64,000 nucleotides of DNA from an uncultured Lachnospiraceae bacterium (GTDB taxonomy: Bacteria > Bacillota > Clostridia > Lachnospirales > Lachnospiraceae): NCBI GenBank assembly GCA_910585995.1, contig CAJUGG010000102.1, positions 1-64,000 on the forward strand, read 5' to 3'. The notes under the pieces were generated by a model, which was given only the letters and a program-made list of their open reading frames with translations, ran no database searches and was not told the origin of the DNA. Of the stretch, positions 19,570 through 28,751 are shown in pieces. Position 1 is the stretch's first letter. Every line of letters starts with the position of its first letter. The position numbers were made by a program, and so were the translations under genes.

Positions 19570-20412
19570 CTACCGGCTCTTCAAAAACTCATACTCGCGC
19601 GCCGCATCTTCATCCTCCGGATAGCTCTCCAGATAGCTCTCCATCTTCATTTTCGCCGTCGCAAAATCCCCTTTCTGCTCATACACCGCAACTTCATACC
19701 CCAGCAGGTTCTTAAGATTCTCCTCATTCCCTTTCGCAATCCCCGCCTCTATCGTCGAGAGCGCCGCATCATAATCCCCCTGATCCATCTGCCATCCTGC
19801 CACTTTAGAATAAGCCGACATATAGACCGCATCCCCCTCCAGATAACTCTGATAAAGCGTAATCGCATACTCCTGATTTCCTGTCTGCCAGTATAACTCT
19901 GCCAGCCAATAGGCAGCCTCCTTATTCTCCGTATCAGGTGCTTTCTCCAGATACTCCTTCGCCTTCGCATAATCTTCCATATAATAAGACAACCTTCCAA
20001 GCGTCACCAAATCCTTACTGGAAGTCAGACCAGCAGCCTTCTGAAAATCCGCTTTTGCCGCCTGCAAATTCTCCGCTTCCCGATACAAAAGTCCGCGGGT
20101 CAGATAAAGCTCTGCGCTTTCTTTCAGATCCAGGATTGCACTGCAAGTATCAATCGCCTCCGACAGTTCTCCTGCATGATACAAAGCCGAAGCCTTATAA
20201 GCCGATATATCCAGCTCCAAAGCCCCCACACGCATGTCCGCCAACTCCAGTGCCTTATCATAAGAAGCAACAGCCTCCTCATACTCCCCAGCCCTGGCCT
20301 GCTCCATCCCCTGACTGCGAAGCTTTAACTGCTCCTCCTCCACTTCTTTGCTCTTCCCACACCCCGCCAGACAAATCACACAAAGCCCCGCCAAAATCAA
20401 ATATTTTCTCAT
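19570..20412 (-). CDS. TPR-repeat lipoprotein
   Basis: 280 residues from the ATG at 20412 (AGGATAGGG upstream). It has a lipoprotein signal peptide with lipobox CLAGC near residue 17, then about six tetratricopeptide repeats, for example GEYEEAVASYDKALEL, ENLQAAKADFQKAAGL, EDYAKAKEYLEKAPD and GDYDAALSTIEAGIAKG. TPR lipoproteins act as scaffolds at the outer face of the membrane, often with secretion or envelope complexes. The partner is unknown. A large family 1 palindrome and a glycosyltransferase gene lie upstream in the same direction. Confidence 0.85.
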   Translation of the reverse strand: MRKYLILAGLCVICLAGCGKSKEVEEEQLKLRSQGMEQARAGEYEEAVASYDKALELADMRVGALELDISAYKASALYHAGELSEAIDTCSAILDLKESAELYLTRGLLYREAENLQAAKADFQKAAGLTSSKDLVTLGRLSYYMEDYAKAKEYLEKAPDTENKEAAYWLAELYWQTGNQEYAITLYQSYLEGDAVYMSAYSKVAGWQMDQGDYDAALSTIEAGIAKGNEENLKNLLGYEVAVYEQKGDFATAKMKMESYLESYPEDEDAAREYEFLKSR

Positions 20413-20557
20413 CCCTATCCTCATCCTATACCTTTTATTAAAGTCCGGCAATCCTCCCCCCAGTACCACCCCTACAAAGTAATGTCACGCCTCATCCTTC
20501 GCCCTGACATCACTTTTGGCACTGTGGGGACATTTGCTGTTTTCAAGTTCCACAATT

Positions 20558-21466
20558 CTATCTCCAGTACGCCCGATTCATCGTGCACCATAAGATCACT
20601 TTCTCAGGAAGCTTCTGATAATGCTGTCCCATCTTGTAGCCTGACAATTTCCCCACATTCTGCATCACCACCGAGGCAATCAGCCACGGTTTCCTGATCC
20701 GGATACAATGTCCTATCGTCTTTTTCACCAGCTTCGCCCCCTCAGACTCCGAACGCACCCCCTCAAAAATCTCCGGATGCATCTTCTGAGAGACCGCCAG
20801 ATCAAAATATCGGTGAAACTGCTGCATCGCGCTGTAATTGTGAGAATGTATCACCTTAGCCTGCGCACAATACGCAATCAGCCCGCCCTGCTGAATCACC
20901 TTCCCCGCATAGATCATATCTTCATTAAATATCGTCCGCTTCACAAATCCCCCCAGCCTCAGATAAGGTTCCCTCCTCCACGCCGCACAGACGTTCGAGC
21001 AAAAAAATGTCTTAATCCCCAGCCGTTTTAGATCCTTCTGCCCCTTCTTACAACTCTCTTCCGGATAATTAAAACTCCTGGTATACCTCTCCACCTCACT
21101 GCAGCCCCTCGCCGGAAGCTGTCTCGCATAAGCCGCCCACACCTGCTCATCCAAAAAAGGCTCCAAAAGCTCTCCGATCAGCCTGTCATCCGCCGGCATA
21201 GCATCCTGCGTCATACAGACCACCACATCCGCCTCAGACAACAACATCCCCTGATCTCTCGTCCCCCCATGGTCAAACTCCGCCTTCTTCAGATGGTGAA
21301 CCTCCACCCTCTCATACTTCCCCTCAAGCCCTTTCGGAAAATACTCCTTCTCCGTATTCATCACAATAATCTTCTCAACCGGATAACTCTGCCCCAAAAT
21401 CTTTTGAATCAACCGCTCCAACTGCTCCCCCGGCCGATACGAAGGAATCAACACATCCACCGTCAC
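20558..21466 (-). CDS. Family 2 glycosyltransferase, rhamnosyltransferase-like
   Basis: 302 residues. The GT-A fold opens with VDVLIPSYRPGEQLERLI; the FDHGGTRDQG segment is a hallmark of rhamnosyltransferases of the WbbL/RfbF kind, and VVCMTQDAMPAD holds the metal-binding acidic pair. A region with FNEDMIYAGKVIQ contains the probable catalytic base. There is no transmembrane segment. GTG at 21466 is chosen as start because GAGGAGGG lies ahead of it. It probably adds a sugar to the surface glycan made by the genes to the right; the rfbA and rfbC genes at 43.5-45 kb fit a dTDP-rhamnose donor. Confidence 0.82.
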   Translation of the reverse strand: MTVDVLIPSYRPGEQLERLIQKILGQSYPVEKIIVMNTEKEYFPKGLEGKYERVEVHHLKKAEFDHGGTRDQGMLLSEADVVVCMTQDAMPADDRLIGELLEPFLDEQVWAAYARQLPARGCSEVERYTRSFNYPEESCKKGQKDLKRLGIKTFFCSNVCAAWRREPYLRLGGFVKRTIFNEDMIYAGKVIQQGGLIAYCAQAKVIHSHNYSAMQQFHRYFDLAVSQKMHPEIFEGVRSESEGAKLVKKTIGHCIRIRKPWLIASVVMQNVGKLSGYKMGQHYQKLPEKVILWCTMNRAYWR

Positions 21467-21529
21467 CCAAATCCCTCCTCTCAAAACATGAACCCAAATT
21501 CACACATCACCATCCAACACCACCGCTCG

Positions 21530-21628
21530 CCCCCATCTCACAAAAACCACCAACCCCCGCTCTCCAACTCCAACACTCCCCCCATCTCAGAAAAACCATT
21601 GACGCCCGCCTTCCCAACTCCAACATTC
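21530..21628. repeat. Two 49-50-bp tandem repeats in a C-rich tract
   Basis: Units at 21530-21578 and 21579-21628 both start CCCCCATCTCA and share CAAAAACCA-type and CCAACTCCAACA blocks. The whole stretch 21467-21648 is strongly pyrimidine-rich on the plus strand, so the minus-strand leader of the glycosyltransferase gene is G-rich. I see no gene here. Confidence 0.7.
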
Positions 21629-21648
21629 CCCCTCGCCCCCCAACCTCA

Positions 21649-21964
21649 GGAACCGCCGCAAGGCGTACCTTCCGCATCGGAACCTGTTGGTTTGGTACAG
21701 ACAAGGCCAGAGCCTGCGTGCTGTGCGGCTTCTGGTCTCGCACAAATAGTGCTGTGTAGATTGGAGCGGACTGTTTGCTGTTTTTGTATGAGCCAGACGA
21801 ACACGCCTAGCGTGTACGGCTGGAACATACAAAAGCAGTGAACTGTCCGATACATTCTATGCAGACATTTGTCGAGACCAGAAGCCACACAGCACGCAGG
21901 CTCTGGCCTTGTCTATACCAAACCAACAGGTTCCAATGCGGAAGGTACGCCTTGCGGCGGTTCC
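21649..21964. repeat. Palindromic element, family 1 copy 4 (core plus 92-bp arms)
   Basis: A 316-bp structure: left arm 21649-21740, core 21741-21872, right arm 21873-21964. The arms are complementary over 92 bp with only three mismatches, all transitions that would be G-U pairs in the minus-strand RNA. The core matches copy 1. There is no T-tract at the outer ends. It fills the gap between the LCP gene and the rhamnosyltransferase-like gene, which are both minus strand. Confidence 0.85.
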
Positions 21965-21975
21965 GTCACTCTCCA

Positions 21976-23121
21976 TCAATACCCCGTATCCGAAGTAATC
22001 TGATCCGAGATCATCTGTACCTCTTCCGACGGCGTATATTCCTGATTATCAAACAAATATTCATGAAGCTGTCTCACATTATCAGCCAGATTCACCGGAA
22101 TCACCACAGCTCCTTTTCCGCTGATCCTCCCATTCGCCTTATCAAACGGGAATCCCTGCGTATCAATAATACTATACCCGATCATCTGAGGCGCCAGGCT
22201 CAAAAGTTCATCGTTGGTATAATTCGTCGCAATCTTGGAGAATACCGCATTGATAATCTCATTAATCTCTGTGATATCCGCCTTCTTCGCCTTATTTACA
22301 ATCTCCATAATGACTTCTCTTTGACGCTCCGTTCTCTTAAAGTCATCTCCTGCCGTATAACGGATACGGCAATAAGAAGTCGCCTGCACGCCGTCTAAGA
22401 GCTGAAGACCTGGCTGTGTCAGCTTATTTGTCTCCACGCCCGTCACCTTAGACGTCTCTACCGTATAGTTGTTCAGATGCCCGATCTCTGTCTCGTCCAC
22501 ATCGATCTCAATGCCGCCTAACAGGTCTACCGTCTGCGTCAGAGCTGCAAAGTCCACGCTCACATAATACTCAATATCCAGGTCCAGATTCTTGTTTAAC
22601 ATATTGATCGCCTGTTTCGGACCGCCGGCAGAATAAGCAGCGTTACATTTATTGTATTTTCCATTCGTCAGATCCAGATAAGTATCACGGTACACCGATA
22701 CCAGCTTCACTTCCTTGGTATCATTATTGATGCTTGCAACGATAATGGTATCACTGTTGTTGCCTTTGCCGAGCTGCCCGGCTTTTCTGGTGTCCAGTCC
22801 GAACAGCGCCACATTGGTATAGCCGGACATGGTCTCCACCGTAGTCTCCTGAATATCCGGATTGACCTGGATCTCCTCTGCCTTCACCTCAGGCTTTTGT
22901 ATCTTGTCCAGCTGCCGGATCACATAAAAACCAACTATCAACGCCAGAAGCAGCACCGCTTCCACACCGAAGATGATCATCCGTTTTCTCTTTTTCGCCG
23001 CCCTCTTTGCAGAAGATCCTTTTTTCCCAGAGGAACTTTTTCCAGAAGAACTTTTACCGGAAGTACTTTTGCCGGAAGAACTCTTTTTTGAATTTGTTTT
23101 TTTCATTGTTTCTTTCGCCAT
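21976..23121 (-). CDS. LytR-CpsA-Psr (LCP) family glycopolymer ligase
   Basis: 381 residues. The cytoplasmic N terminus is a Lys/Ser/Gly low-complexity tail with repeated SSGK units, followed by one membrane helix (about 48-68) and the extracellular LCP domain. The domain shows NSDTIIVASINNDTKEV, SVYRDTYLDL with the key Arg, and FKRTERQREVI, with residues that bind polyprenyl pyrophosphate. LCP enzymes transfer lipid-linked teichoic acids or capsule onto peptidoglycan. It stands before the initiating sugar transferase and glycosyltransferases, so the polymer of this locus is probably its substrate. Confidence 0.93.
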   Translation of the reverse strand: MAKETMKKTNSKKSSSGKSTSGKSSSGKSSSGKKGSSAKRAAKKRKRMIIFGVEAVLLLALIVGFYVIRQLDKIQKPEVKAEEIQVNPDIQETTVETMSGYTNVALFGLDTRKAGQLGKGNNSDTIIVASINNDTKEVKLVSVYRDTYLDLTNGKYNKCNAAYSAGGPKQAINMLNKNLDLDIEYYVSVDFAALTQTVDLLGGIEIDVDETEIGHLNNYTVETSKVTGVETNKLTQPGLQLLDGVQATSYCRIRYTAGDDFKRTERQREVIMEIVNKAKKADITEINEIINAVFSKIATNYTNDELLSLAPQMIGYSIIDTQGFPFDKANGRISGKGAVVIPVNLADNVRQLHEYLFDNQEYTPSEEVQMISDQITSDTGY

Positions 23122-23142
23122 AATTCATCCTTTCTACGCCTG

Positions 23143-24552
23143 TTAATAAGCATTCTTATTCACAAAACCTTTGAAGAACGTCAGGAACAAGATCTTAATA
23201 TCCAGCCCCATCGTCCAGTTTTCAATATAATACAGGTCGTATTCGATACGTTTTTTAATTGATGTATCCCCCCGATACCCATTTACCTGCGCCCATCCTG
23301 TCAGCCCCGGCCGAACCTGGTGCTTTACCATATAGCGGGGAATCTCCTCCCGGAATTTCTCCACAAAAAATGGCCGTTCAGGACGCGGACCCACAAGACT
23401 CATATCGCCTTTTAAAATGTTAAACAGCTGCGGCAGCTCATCAATACTGGTCCGACGGATGATCTTTCCCACCACCGTCACACGGGGATCGTTGCGGACC
23501 GTCCATGCTTTTTTCTCGCTGCGTGCAGACTGCACTTCCATGGAACGGAATTTATACATCTGAAAAACCTGGTTATGGAGTCCCACTCGCTCCTGTTTAT
23601 ATATCAACGGCCCCTTGGATGTTGTCTTTACCAAGACAGCCGTAACCAGCATCACCGGGGAAAAGATGATGATTGCAAACACAGAACCCACAATATCCAC
23701 TACCCTCTTGCAGATCATGTGAAATGTATTAGTCAGAGGCACATGACGGATATTGACTACCGGAAGTCCCAAGAGATCTTCGGTATATGGCTTTGTTGGT
23801 ATAATATCATTATAATCCGGAACGAATTTTGTATGCACGCCGGATTTTTCACAGATTGCGACCACTCGCTTTAATTTATAGTATTCCTGCAGACCGAACG
23901 TCAGTGCGATCTCATCCAGACGATTATTTTCCAGGATGGTCTCCAGATCTTCGGTCGTCCCGATGATGGCCACATCCTTATAAGTATATCCAATCTCTTT
24001 ATTGTCATCTAAGATCCCGCTGATCTTATATCCCCACTGAGGATTCGTCCGGATACGGTCAATAAATGCTTCTGTCGCACTGCTGTAACCCACAAAGATC
24101 ACATGGCGCAGATTGAAGCCGCTCTTATGAAGCTTGCGCAGGCCGGCCCGGATGACATTGCGAACGCCTGCTTCTATTACAATATTGATGCCGTAAAAAT
24201 AAAACAGCATCGTCTTAGAATAATATTCCGCATAATCGCTGTAGCCGCGAAGCAGAAACAGCACACCCATAACCAGCAAAAGGCCTATGGTATTGGCTTT
24301 GATAATATTGCTGCCCTCCAGCCTGCGGCCCTGCAGCCGTTTGGAGGTATACAGGTTAAAAGCCAGATACAATACCAAGTACAGCGGTACAATAGGAATC
24401 AAGGCACCACAATACTGCGGAAAACTCAAGCCCTTCTGACCGTCAAGTACCAGGAACTTTAAAACCCATGATAATAGATATGCGATACAAATGACGGCGG
24501 CATCAACCACCACATGCAACCGGGTGTAATACCGCTGGTTATCCTTCATCAA
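23143..24552 (-). CDS. Initiating sugar-phosphate transferase (polyprenyl glycosylphosphotransferase)
   Basis: 469 residues. The N-terminal half has four to five membrane helices and a CoA-binding-like region ([17 protein letters not shown]); the C-terminal half is the bacterial sugar transferase domain with [52 protein letters not shown] and [13 protein letters not shown]. Such enzymes of the WbaP/CpsE group attach the first sugar-1-phosphate to undecaprenyl phosphate. It is 21 bases upstream of the LCP gene, so initiation and ligation of one glycan appear to be encoded together. The sugar cannot be told. Confidence 0.92.
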   Translation of the reverse strand: MMKDNQRYYTRLHVVVDAAVICIAYLLSWVLKFLVLDGQKGLSFPQYCGALIPIVPLYLVLYLAFNLYTSKRLQGRRLEGSNIIKANTIGLLLVMGVLFLLRGYSDYAEYYSKTMLFYFYGINIVIEAGVRNVIRAGLRKLHKSGFNLRHVIFVGYSSATEAFIDRIRTNPQWGYKISGILDDNKEIGYTYKDVAIIGTTEDLETILENNRLDEIALTFGLQEYYKLKRVVAICEKSGVHTKFVPDYNDIIPTKPYTEDLLGLPVVNIRHVPLTNTFHMICKRVVDIVGSVFAIIIFSPVMLVTAVLVKTTSKGPLIYKQERVGLHNQVFQMYKFRSMEVQSARSEKKAWTVRNDPRVTVVGKIIRRTSIDELPQLFNILKGDMSLVGPRPERPFFVEKFREEIPRYMVKHQVRPGLTGWAQVNGYRGDTSIKKRIEYDLYYIENWTMGLDIKILFLTFFKGFVNKNAY

Positions 24553-24585
24553 AGTCCCTCACCTGTTTTATGATTACTGCTGCAA

Positions 24586-25545
24586 CTATTCTGCAAAAAG
24601 TAAAATATTTTTCCAAAGTTCCAGTTGAATCCGTAGATAGGCCGGAATATGCTCCATACAAAAAGGAACCTTGCGGTCCGTATGGGTCCTGCACAGCAAA
24701 AGACCTCTTCGCAGACCTTCTCTGTACTCTCTTCCAAACCCTTTTTTAACAAAAAACAAATATTTTATGAAAAACCCCAGAATCAGAAGCGGCAGATTCC
24801 ACAAAAGCTGTAACAGGGGCATATTTTTATATAATAGATAGACATTATTGCCGGCAGAATGCATCACTTTGAACCGATTATAACGGGAACCGCTGGTGGC
24901 GCTTCCCATATGAAAGACCTCTGCCTTAGGCTCATACCAGTGATAATAGCCATAGATCTTTGCCCGGTAAGAAAGATCGATATCTTCCAGATAGACAAAA
25001 TGGACTTCATCAAACCCTCCTAGTTCTTCCACCAGGCGCTTCTGATAGATGGCGGCTCCGGCACAGGACGAAAAGATCCTGTCTCCTTTTGGATAACAGC
25101 CTGACGGCTTCCCTTTGCCTCTTGCTATCCCCCAGCCCATCGCGCAGTAAAAATCTCCCGCGTTGTCTAAAAGCTCCCGGTTCTCATACTGCAGCATCTT
25201 AGCTGCGCAGGAAAATCTTCTGTCGTCTTTTTGAATGGCATCCAGCAGATGCCTTGCAAAATCCGGCCGTACCTCGGTATCATTATTTAGCAATATGACA
25301 TATGGACTCTTCGCTTTTTTGATCCCTTCATTTACCGCCCTGCTAAAACCATAATTCTGTTTCAGGCAGATCAGCTGACACTTGGGAAAATGTTCTCTGA
25401 TAAGCTCCTTGCTCCCATCAACAGAGCCATTGTCCACCACAATCACTTCCATCGACACATCGGTCTGCTTCCACACAGAATTCAGACAAGCATCCAGATA
25501 GGAGGCCCCATTGTAGTTGGGAATCACAATTGTTACGTCTGACAT
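24586..25545 (-). CDS. Family 2 glycosyltransferase
   Basis: 319 residues. A GT2 domain begins VTIVIPNYNGASYLDACL; ILLNNDTEVRPDF carries the DXD-like NDD motif; FVYLEDIDLSYRAKI contains the ED catalytic base motif. The C-terminal part is membrane-associated (LPLLILGFFIKYLFFVKKG). This arrangement is typical of rhamnosyl- or galactosyltransferases of the WbbL group. It starts three bases before the end of the next gene upstream in the operon, so the genes are tightly linked. Confidence 0.88.
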   Translation of the reverse strand: MSDVTIVIPNYNGASYLDACLNSVWKQTDVSMEVIVVDNGSVDGSKELIREHFPKCQLICLKQNYGFSRAVNEGIKKAKSPYVILLNNDTEVRPDFARHLLDAIQKDDRRFSCAAKMLQYENRELLDNAGDFYCAMGWGIARGKGKPSGCYPKGDRIFSSCAGAAIYQKRLVEELGGFDEVHFVYLEDIDLSYRAKIYGYYHWYEPKAEVFHMGSATSGSRYNRFKVMHSAGNNVYLLYKNMPLLQLLWNLPLLILGFFIKYLFFVKKGFGREYREGLRRGLLLCRTHTDRKVPFCMEHIPAYLRIQLELWKNILLFAE

Positions 25546-25548
25546 GCC

Positions 25549-27327
25549 TTATCCTCTCTGACGCCAGTCTTTCACCCGACAGTTGGTATCCTCTAAGGAA
25601 AGATTACTATTATAATATCGGTCGGGCTTTTCTAAAAGGTCTTTCCATTTTTTTTCAAAAACAAAGGCAGGTCTGGCTGCCTTTTTCTTGTGCGAACGGT
25701 AATTCTGCTCCACAAGGACAATCCCAGGATCGTAGATATTGAGATATCCCAGCCTCTCTAACTTCAGACACAGATCCACATCTTTCATCCGATCTTCCAC
25801 ATCCTCGGAAAAACCGCCTGCTTCCAAAAAACGTTCCCGTCTTACCATCATGGCTTTTCCGGACACTGCGTGAAAATTCTGCTGCAACACAGCTTTATGA
25901 AAATATCCTGTATACCCATATCTAAGACCGGCAAAAGCGTCCCCTGCCAGGCCCCTAAGCCCTAAGATCTTCGCACCATAACGGAGTCTTCTCCTGCAGT
26001 CATAGACGCGACCGCCCACGACTCCCGCCTCTATGCGCTGTGCATTTCCCAGGAATCGTTCTATCCATCCTCTGGAGACCTTCTCTATCCGGCTCTCTAA
26101 AAACAGCAAATACTCGCTGTCTAACTTATCTGCCAACCTGGAAAATGTTACAAATTTATTACATGCACTAGTACAATATACTACTTTTATTCCTATTTGT
26201 CTATGTTCTTTTACAAAATTCAGAATTAATTTATTTTTTACGGGCGTATCCAACAACAAAAGCACTTCCAGATTTGCGTACGTACGTTCGCTGATCATCG
26301 CTTTAAAAAACCGTCTCAGCACTCCGAGATAAGGGACATCCAACAGGATAATGCTCACTTTGGGAACCGATGAAAGTGCATAATTTACCCGGTAAAATCC
26401 GGGATTTTCCATGGTCTCCACACTTCCTGCCACCTGCATGCGCCCCAGGTGTTCTTCTAAGGCTCTCTTCCCTGCTTCATACGCGTAGGTCTTGCTCTGC
26501 GGGTCTCCCGCCGTAGACAGATTGTGACATCTCCAGTGATAGAGGATCTGGGAAATATGTCCGATCTGTCCTGCTTTCTCACAGCAGCGCAGGATAAAAT
26601 CATAGTCCTGTGCACCGTCAAATGCCTCCCGATAAGGTCCTGCCGCCTCCAAAAGCGTACGCTTTACCACCAGAAGGTGACAAATATAATTGTTGCTCCT
26701 AAGCAGATCCAGATTATAATCCGGTTTAAAATGGGGCTGAAAATAATGGGCAGAGTCAAAGCTTACTTTGTCCTCATCGGTATACAAAAGATCCGTATCC
26801 GGATGCTCCTGCAGATATTTGACCACTTCAAAAAGTGCATGTTCTTCTAAAAGATCATCATGGTCCAAAAGAGCCAGATACTCTCCGCCTGCCATGGCAA
26901 CCGCCGCATTGGTATTGCCAGAGATCCCCCTATTCTCAGGCAGCTTTTGATAGCGAATCCGTGTATCCTGTCCAAGATACCCTCTGACGATCTCCTGCAC
27001 TGAGTCCTCTTTTCCGCTTCCGTCCGCCAGGCAAAGCTCCAGGTAAGGATAGGTCTGTCTCAACACGGACTCAATCATCTCTCTTAGATAGAGTTCCGGA
27101 GTCCGATACAGCGGAACAACCACACTGATCAGTGGGCAGTAAGAGAACTTATGTTCTCTTTGCAGAGCCTTCTCGCTGTCAGCCGGACGCATGGCATACA
27201 TCCATTCCTGATAGTCCTTTTCCAGACTGTTTCGATAGAGACGCTCCTGTACCTTCAAATACAGCCCTGTCATCCCATAATTTTTCACATAATGATAACC
27301 GCGTTTTGCGTAACTGACATTTTTCAT
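25549..27327 (-). CDS. Two-domain family 2 glycosyltransferase, second domain degenerate
   Basis: 592 residues. The first GT2 domain (about 65-300) is canonical: ISVVVPLYRTPELYLREMI, LALLDHDDLLEEHALFE, DLLYTDEDKVS and FDGAQDYDFILRCCE. The second GT-like domain (from about 335) has VSIILLDVPYLGVLRRFF but the expected NNDTE segment reads LFLESRIEKVSRGW, so the metal-binding acidic motif appears lost. The EDVEDRMKDVDLCLKLE segment is retained. The second domain is therefore likely structural or an acceptor-binding module. The paralogue at 37034-38920 has both domains intact. Confidence 0.87.
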   Translation of the reverse strand: MKNVSYAKRGYHYVKNYGMTGLYLKVQERLYRNSLEKDYQEWMYAMRPADSEKALQREHKFSYCPLISVVVPLYRTPELYLREMIESVLRQTYPYLELCLADGSGKEDSVQEIVRGYLGQDTRIRYQKLPENRGISGNTNAAVAMAGGEYLALLDHDDLLEEHALFEVVKYLQEHPDTDLLYTDEDKVSFDSAHYFQPHFKPDYNLDLLRSNNYICHLLVVKRTLLEAAGPYREAFDGAQDYDFILRCCEKAGQIGHISQILYHWRCHNLSTAGDPQSKTYAYEAGKRALEEHLGRMQVAGSVETMENPGFYRVNYALSSVPKVSIILLDVPYLGVLRRFFKAMISERTYANLEVLLLLDTPVKNKLILNFVKEHRQIGIKVVYCTSACNKFVTFSRLADKLDSEYLLFLESRIEKVSRGWIERFLGNAQRIEAGVVGGRVYDCRRRLRYGAKILGLRGLAGDAFAGLRYGYTGYFHKAVLQQNFHAVSGKAMMVRRERFLEAGGFSEDVEDRMKDVDLCLKLERLGYLNIYDPGIVLVEQNYRSHKKKAARPAFVFEKKWKDLLEKPDRYYNSNLSLEDTNCRVKDWRQRG

Positions 27328-27334
27328 AGTCGTC

Positions 27335-28009
27335 TTAGAATGTTACCTCTCCATCATGAGCAATTAAAGAAGCACTCAGCATCCCCGAAAGTGCTGCCAC
27401 ATCTGTGACTAACCCACTTTCCTCTTTGACTCTGAGTTCCACCACCAGATCCAGACGCTCTTTCGAGAGATTTCTGGATTTCACTTTATAAGATTTGGTA
27501 TATCTTTTTACTACTTCCAGTATCTCTTCTTCCCCGTCCATCTTAGAACTGTTGACCACAAGCATCACAGGCGCTTTGGCTACCGGCAGAAGGTCCAGTA
27601 CCAGGATACAGATCGTCACCGCCACAGAAGTGACCAAAGCCACCTCAAAAAGCCCTGCCCCGCAGATGATGCCGATACTGATAGACCAGAACAAAAATAC
27701 CAGATCCATCGGATCTTTGATGGCCGTCCGAAAACGGATGATGGAGAGCGCACCCACCATACCAAGGGAAATGACCAGATTCGACTGCATCGCCAGTATA
27801 ATCGCCGCTGTGATCATAGAAAGAGCCGCCAAAGAGATGTTAAAGCTCTTCGAATAAAACACTTTGCGTGTCATCAGCCGATAGATCAAAAAGACATATA
27901 GCGCCAGAAGCGTCGTAACCGCCAGAGTCGCAGCGATCTTGCCCGTCGTGATGTCCATTCCGCTAAATCCCTCTAAAAATGATCTTTTAAAAACATCTTG
28001 AAATCCCAT
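27335..28009 (-). CDS. DUF4956 membrane protein
   Basis: 224 residues with about four membrane helices in the first 130 residues and a soluble C-terminal domain. The segment SLGMVGALSIIRFRTAIKDP is the conserved signature of DUF4956. The family has no defined activity but is repeatedly encoded with VTC-type polyphosphate polymerase domains and CotH kinases, as here. It is 21 bases behind the VTC gene. A role in assembling or exporting a phosphate-containing or phosphorylated surface product is only inferred from context. Confidence 0.85.
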   Translation of the reverse strand: MGFQDVFKRSFLEGFSGMDITTGKIAATLAVTTLLALYVFLIYRLMTRKVFYSKSFNISLAALSMITAAIILAMQSNLVISLGMVGALSIIRFRTAIKDPMDLVFLFWSISIGIICGAGLFEVALVTSVAVTICILVLDLLPVAKAPVMLVVNSSKMDGEEEILEVVKRYTKSYKVKSRNLSKERLDLVVELRVKEESGLVTDVAALSGMLSASLIAHDGEVTF

Positions 28010-28030
28010 CTTATGTAGTTCTCCTTTTCT

Positions 28031-28747
28031 TTATAGATGATATCGTCTTCCCAGATAATACTTGGAAAACGCAGTTGGTCTAAGATTTGATAGCTGCACG
28101 ATACGATAGATCATATCCGGCAGATATTCGTCGTATTTTACCTCCAGGATATGCATCCCCGCGGGTAGGATCGGCCGAAGAGGAATCTTTTCCTCTAAAA
28201 ACAGGTCGCTCCTGTGAGAAGAACTGATGTTCAGATCCATCGTAATTCTGACGTTGCCCTGCGGATACACATAGGGAATCCGTTCATACTCGATGATGAC
28301 TTTCGGCCTAAGCAGTTTTGTCTTCATCAAAAGGACCAGTTTTACAAGCACTGCCGGCGCATCTTTTGGCACATCCGGGATCTTTCCCGCCATCAGAATC
28401 TCACACTGCTCTGTGTTCAACGGACAGGAGAGCTTCTGTGTCTTGCCTCTTACCTTTTTTTTCAGTTCCAGAGAGATCCTGTCACTGCTGTGATTGTAGA
28501 TCCGGATACGAAATTTTTCTCTTGGGTCCGTCCCGGATTCATTTTCTCTTAAATAACTGTCATAATAATCGTCAAAATACAGGCTGCGGATATTATAGCT
28601 TCCTTTTTCTGCCACGTGAGAATCCAAAGGCACAAGCCCTCTTAAGCGTGTCTTCAGAAGCTGAAGCTGCCCATAAGAAACCAGATATTTAAACTCATGC
28701 CGATAATGGTTCTCTGCCAAAGAAGGATCAAAGACCTTTGACTCCAT
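28031..28747 (-). CDS. VTC-domain (polyphosphate polymerase-like) protein
   Basis: 238 residues forming a complete VTC/CYTH-type tunnel domain. Typical features are YRHEFKYLVSYGQLQLL at the start, YNIRSLYFDDYYDSYLREN, the basic strand FRIRIYNHSSD, and SLELKKKVRGKTQKL; alternating Arg/Lys in the strands would line the tunnel and bind triphosphate. Vtc4 makes polyphosphate from ATP, but in bacteria this stand-alone form is uncharacterised and always travels with DUF4956 and CotH. The gene follows CotH by 4 bases. Confidence 0.87.
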   Translation of the reverse strand: MESKVFDPSLAENHYRHEFKYLVSYGQLQLLKTRLRGLVPLDSHVAEKGSYNIRSLYFDDYYDSYLRENESGTDPREKFRIRIYNHSSDRISLELKKKVRGKTQKLSCPLNTEQCEILMAGKIPDVPKDAPAVLVKLVLLMKTKLLRPKVIIEYERIPYVYPQGNVRITMDLNISSSHRSDLFLEEKIPLRPILPAGMHILEVKYDEYLPDMIYRIVQLSNLRPTAFSKYYLGRRYHL

Positions 28748-28751
28748 CTTA

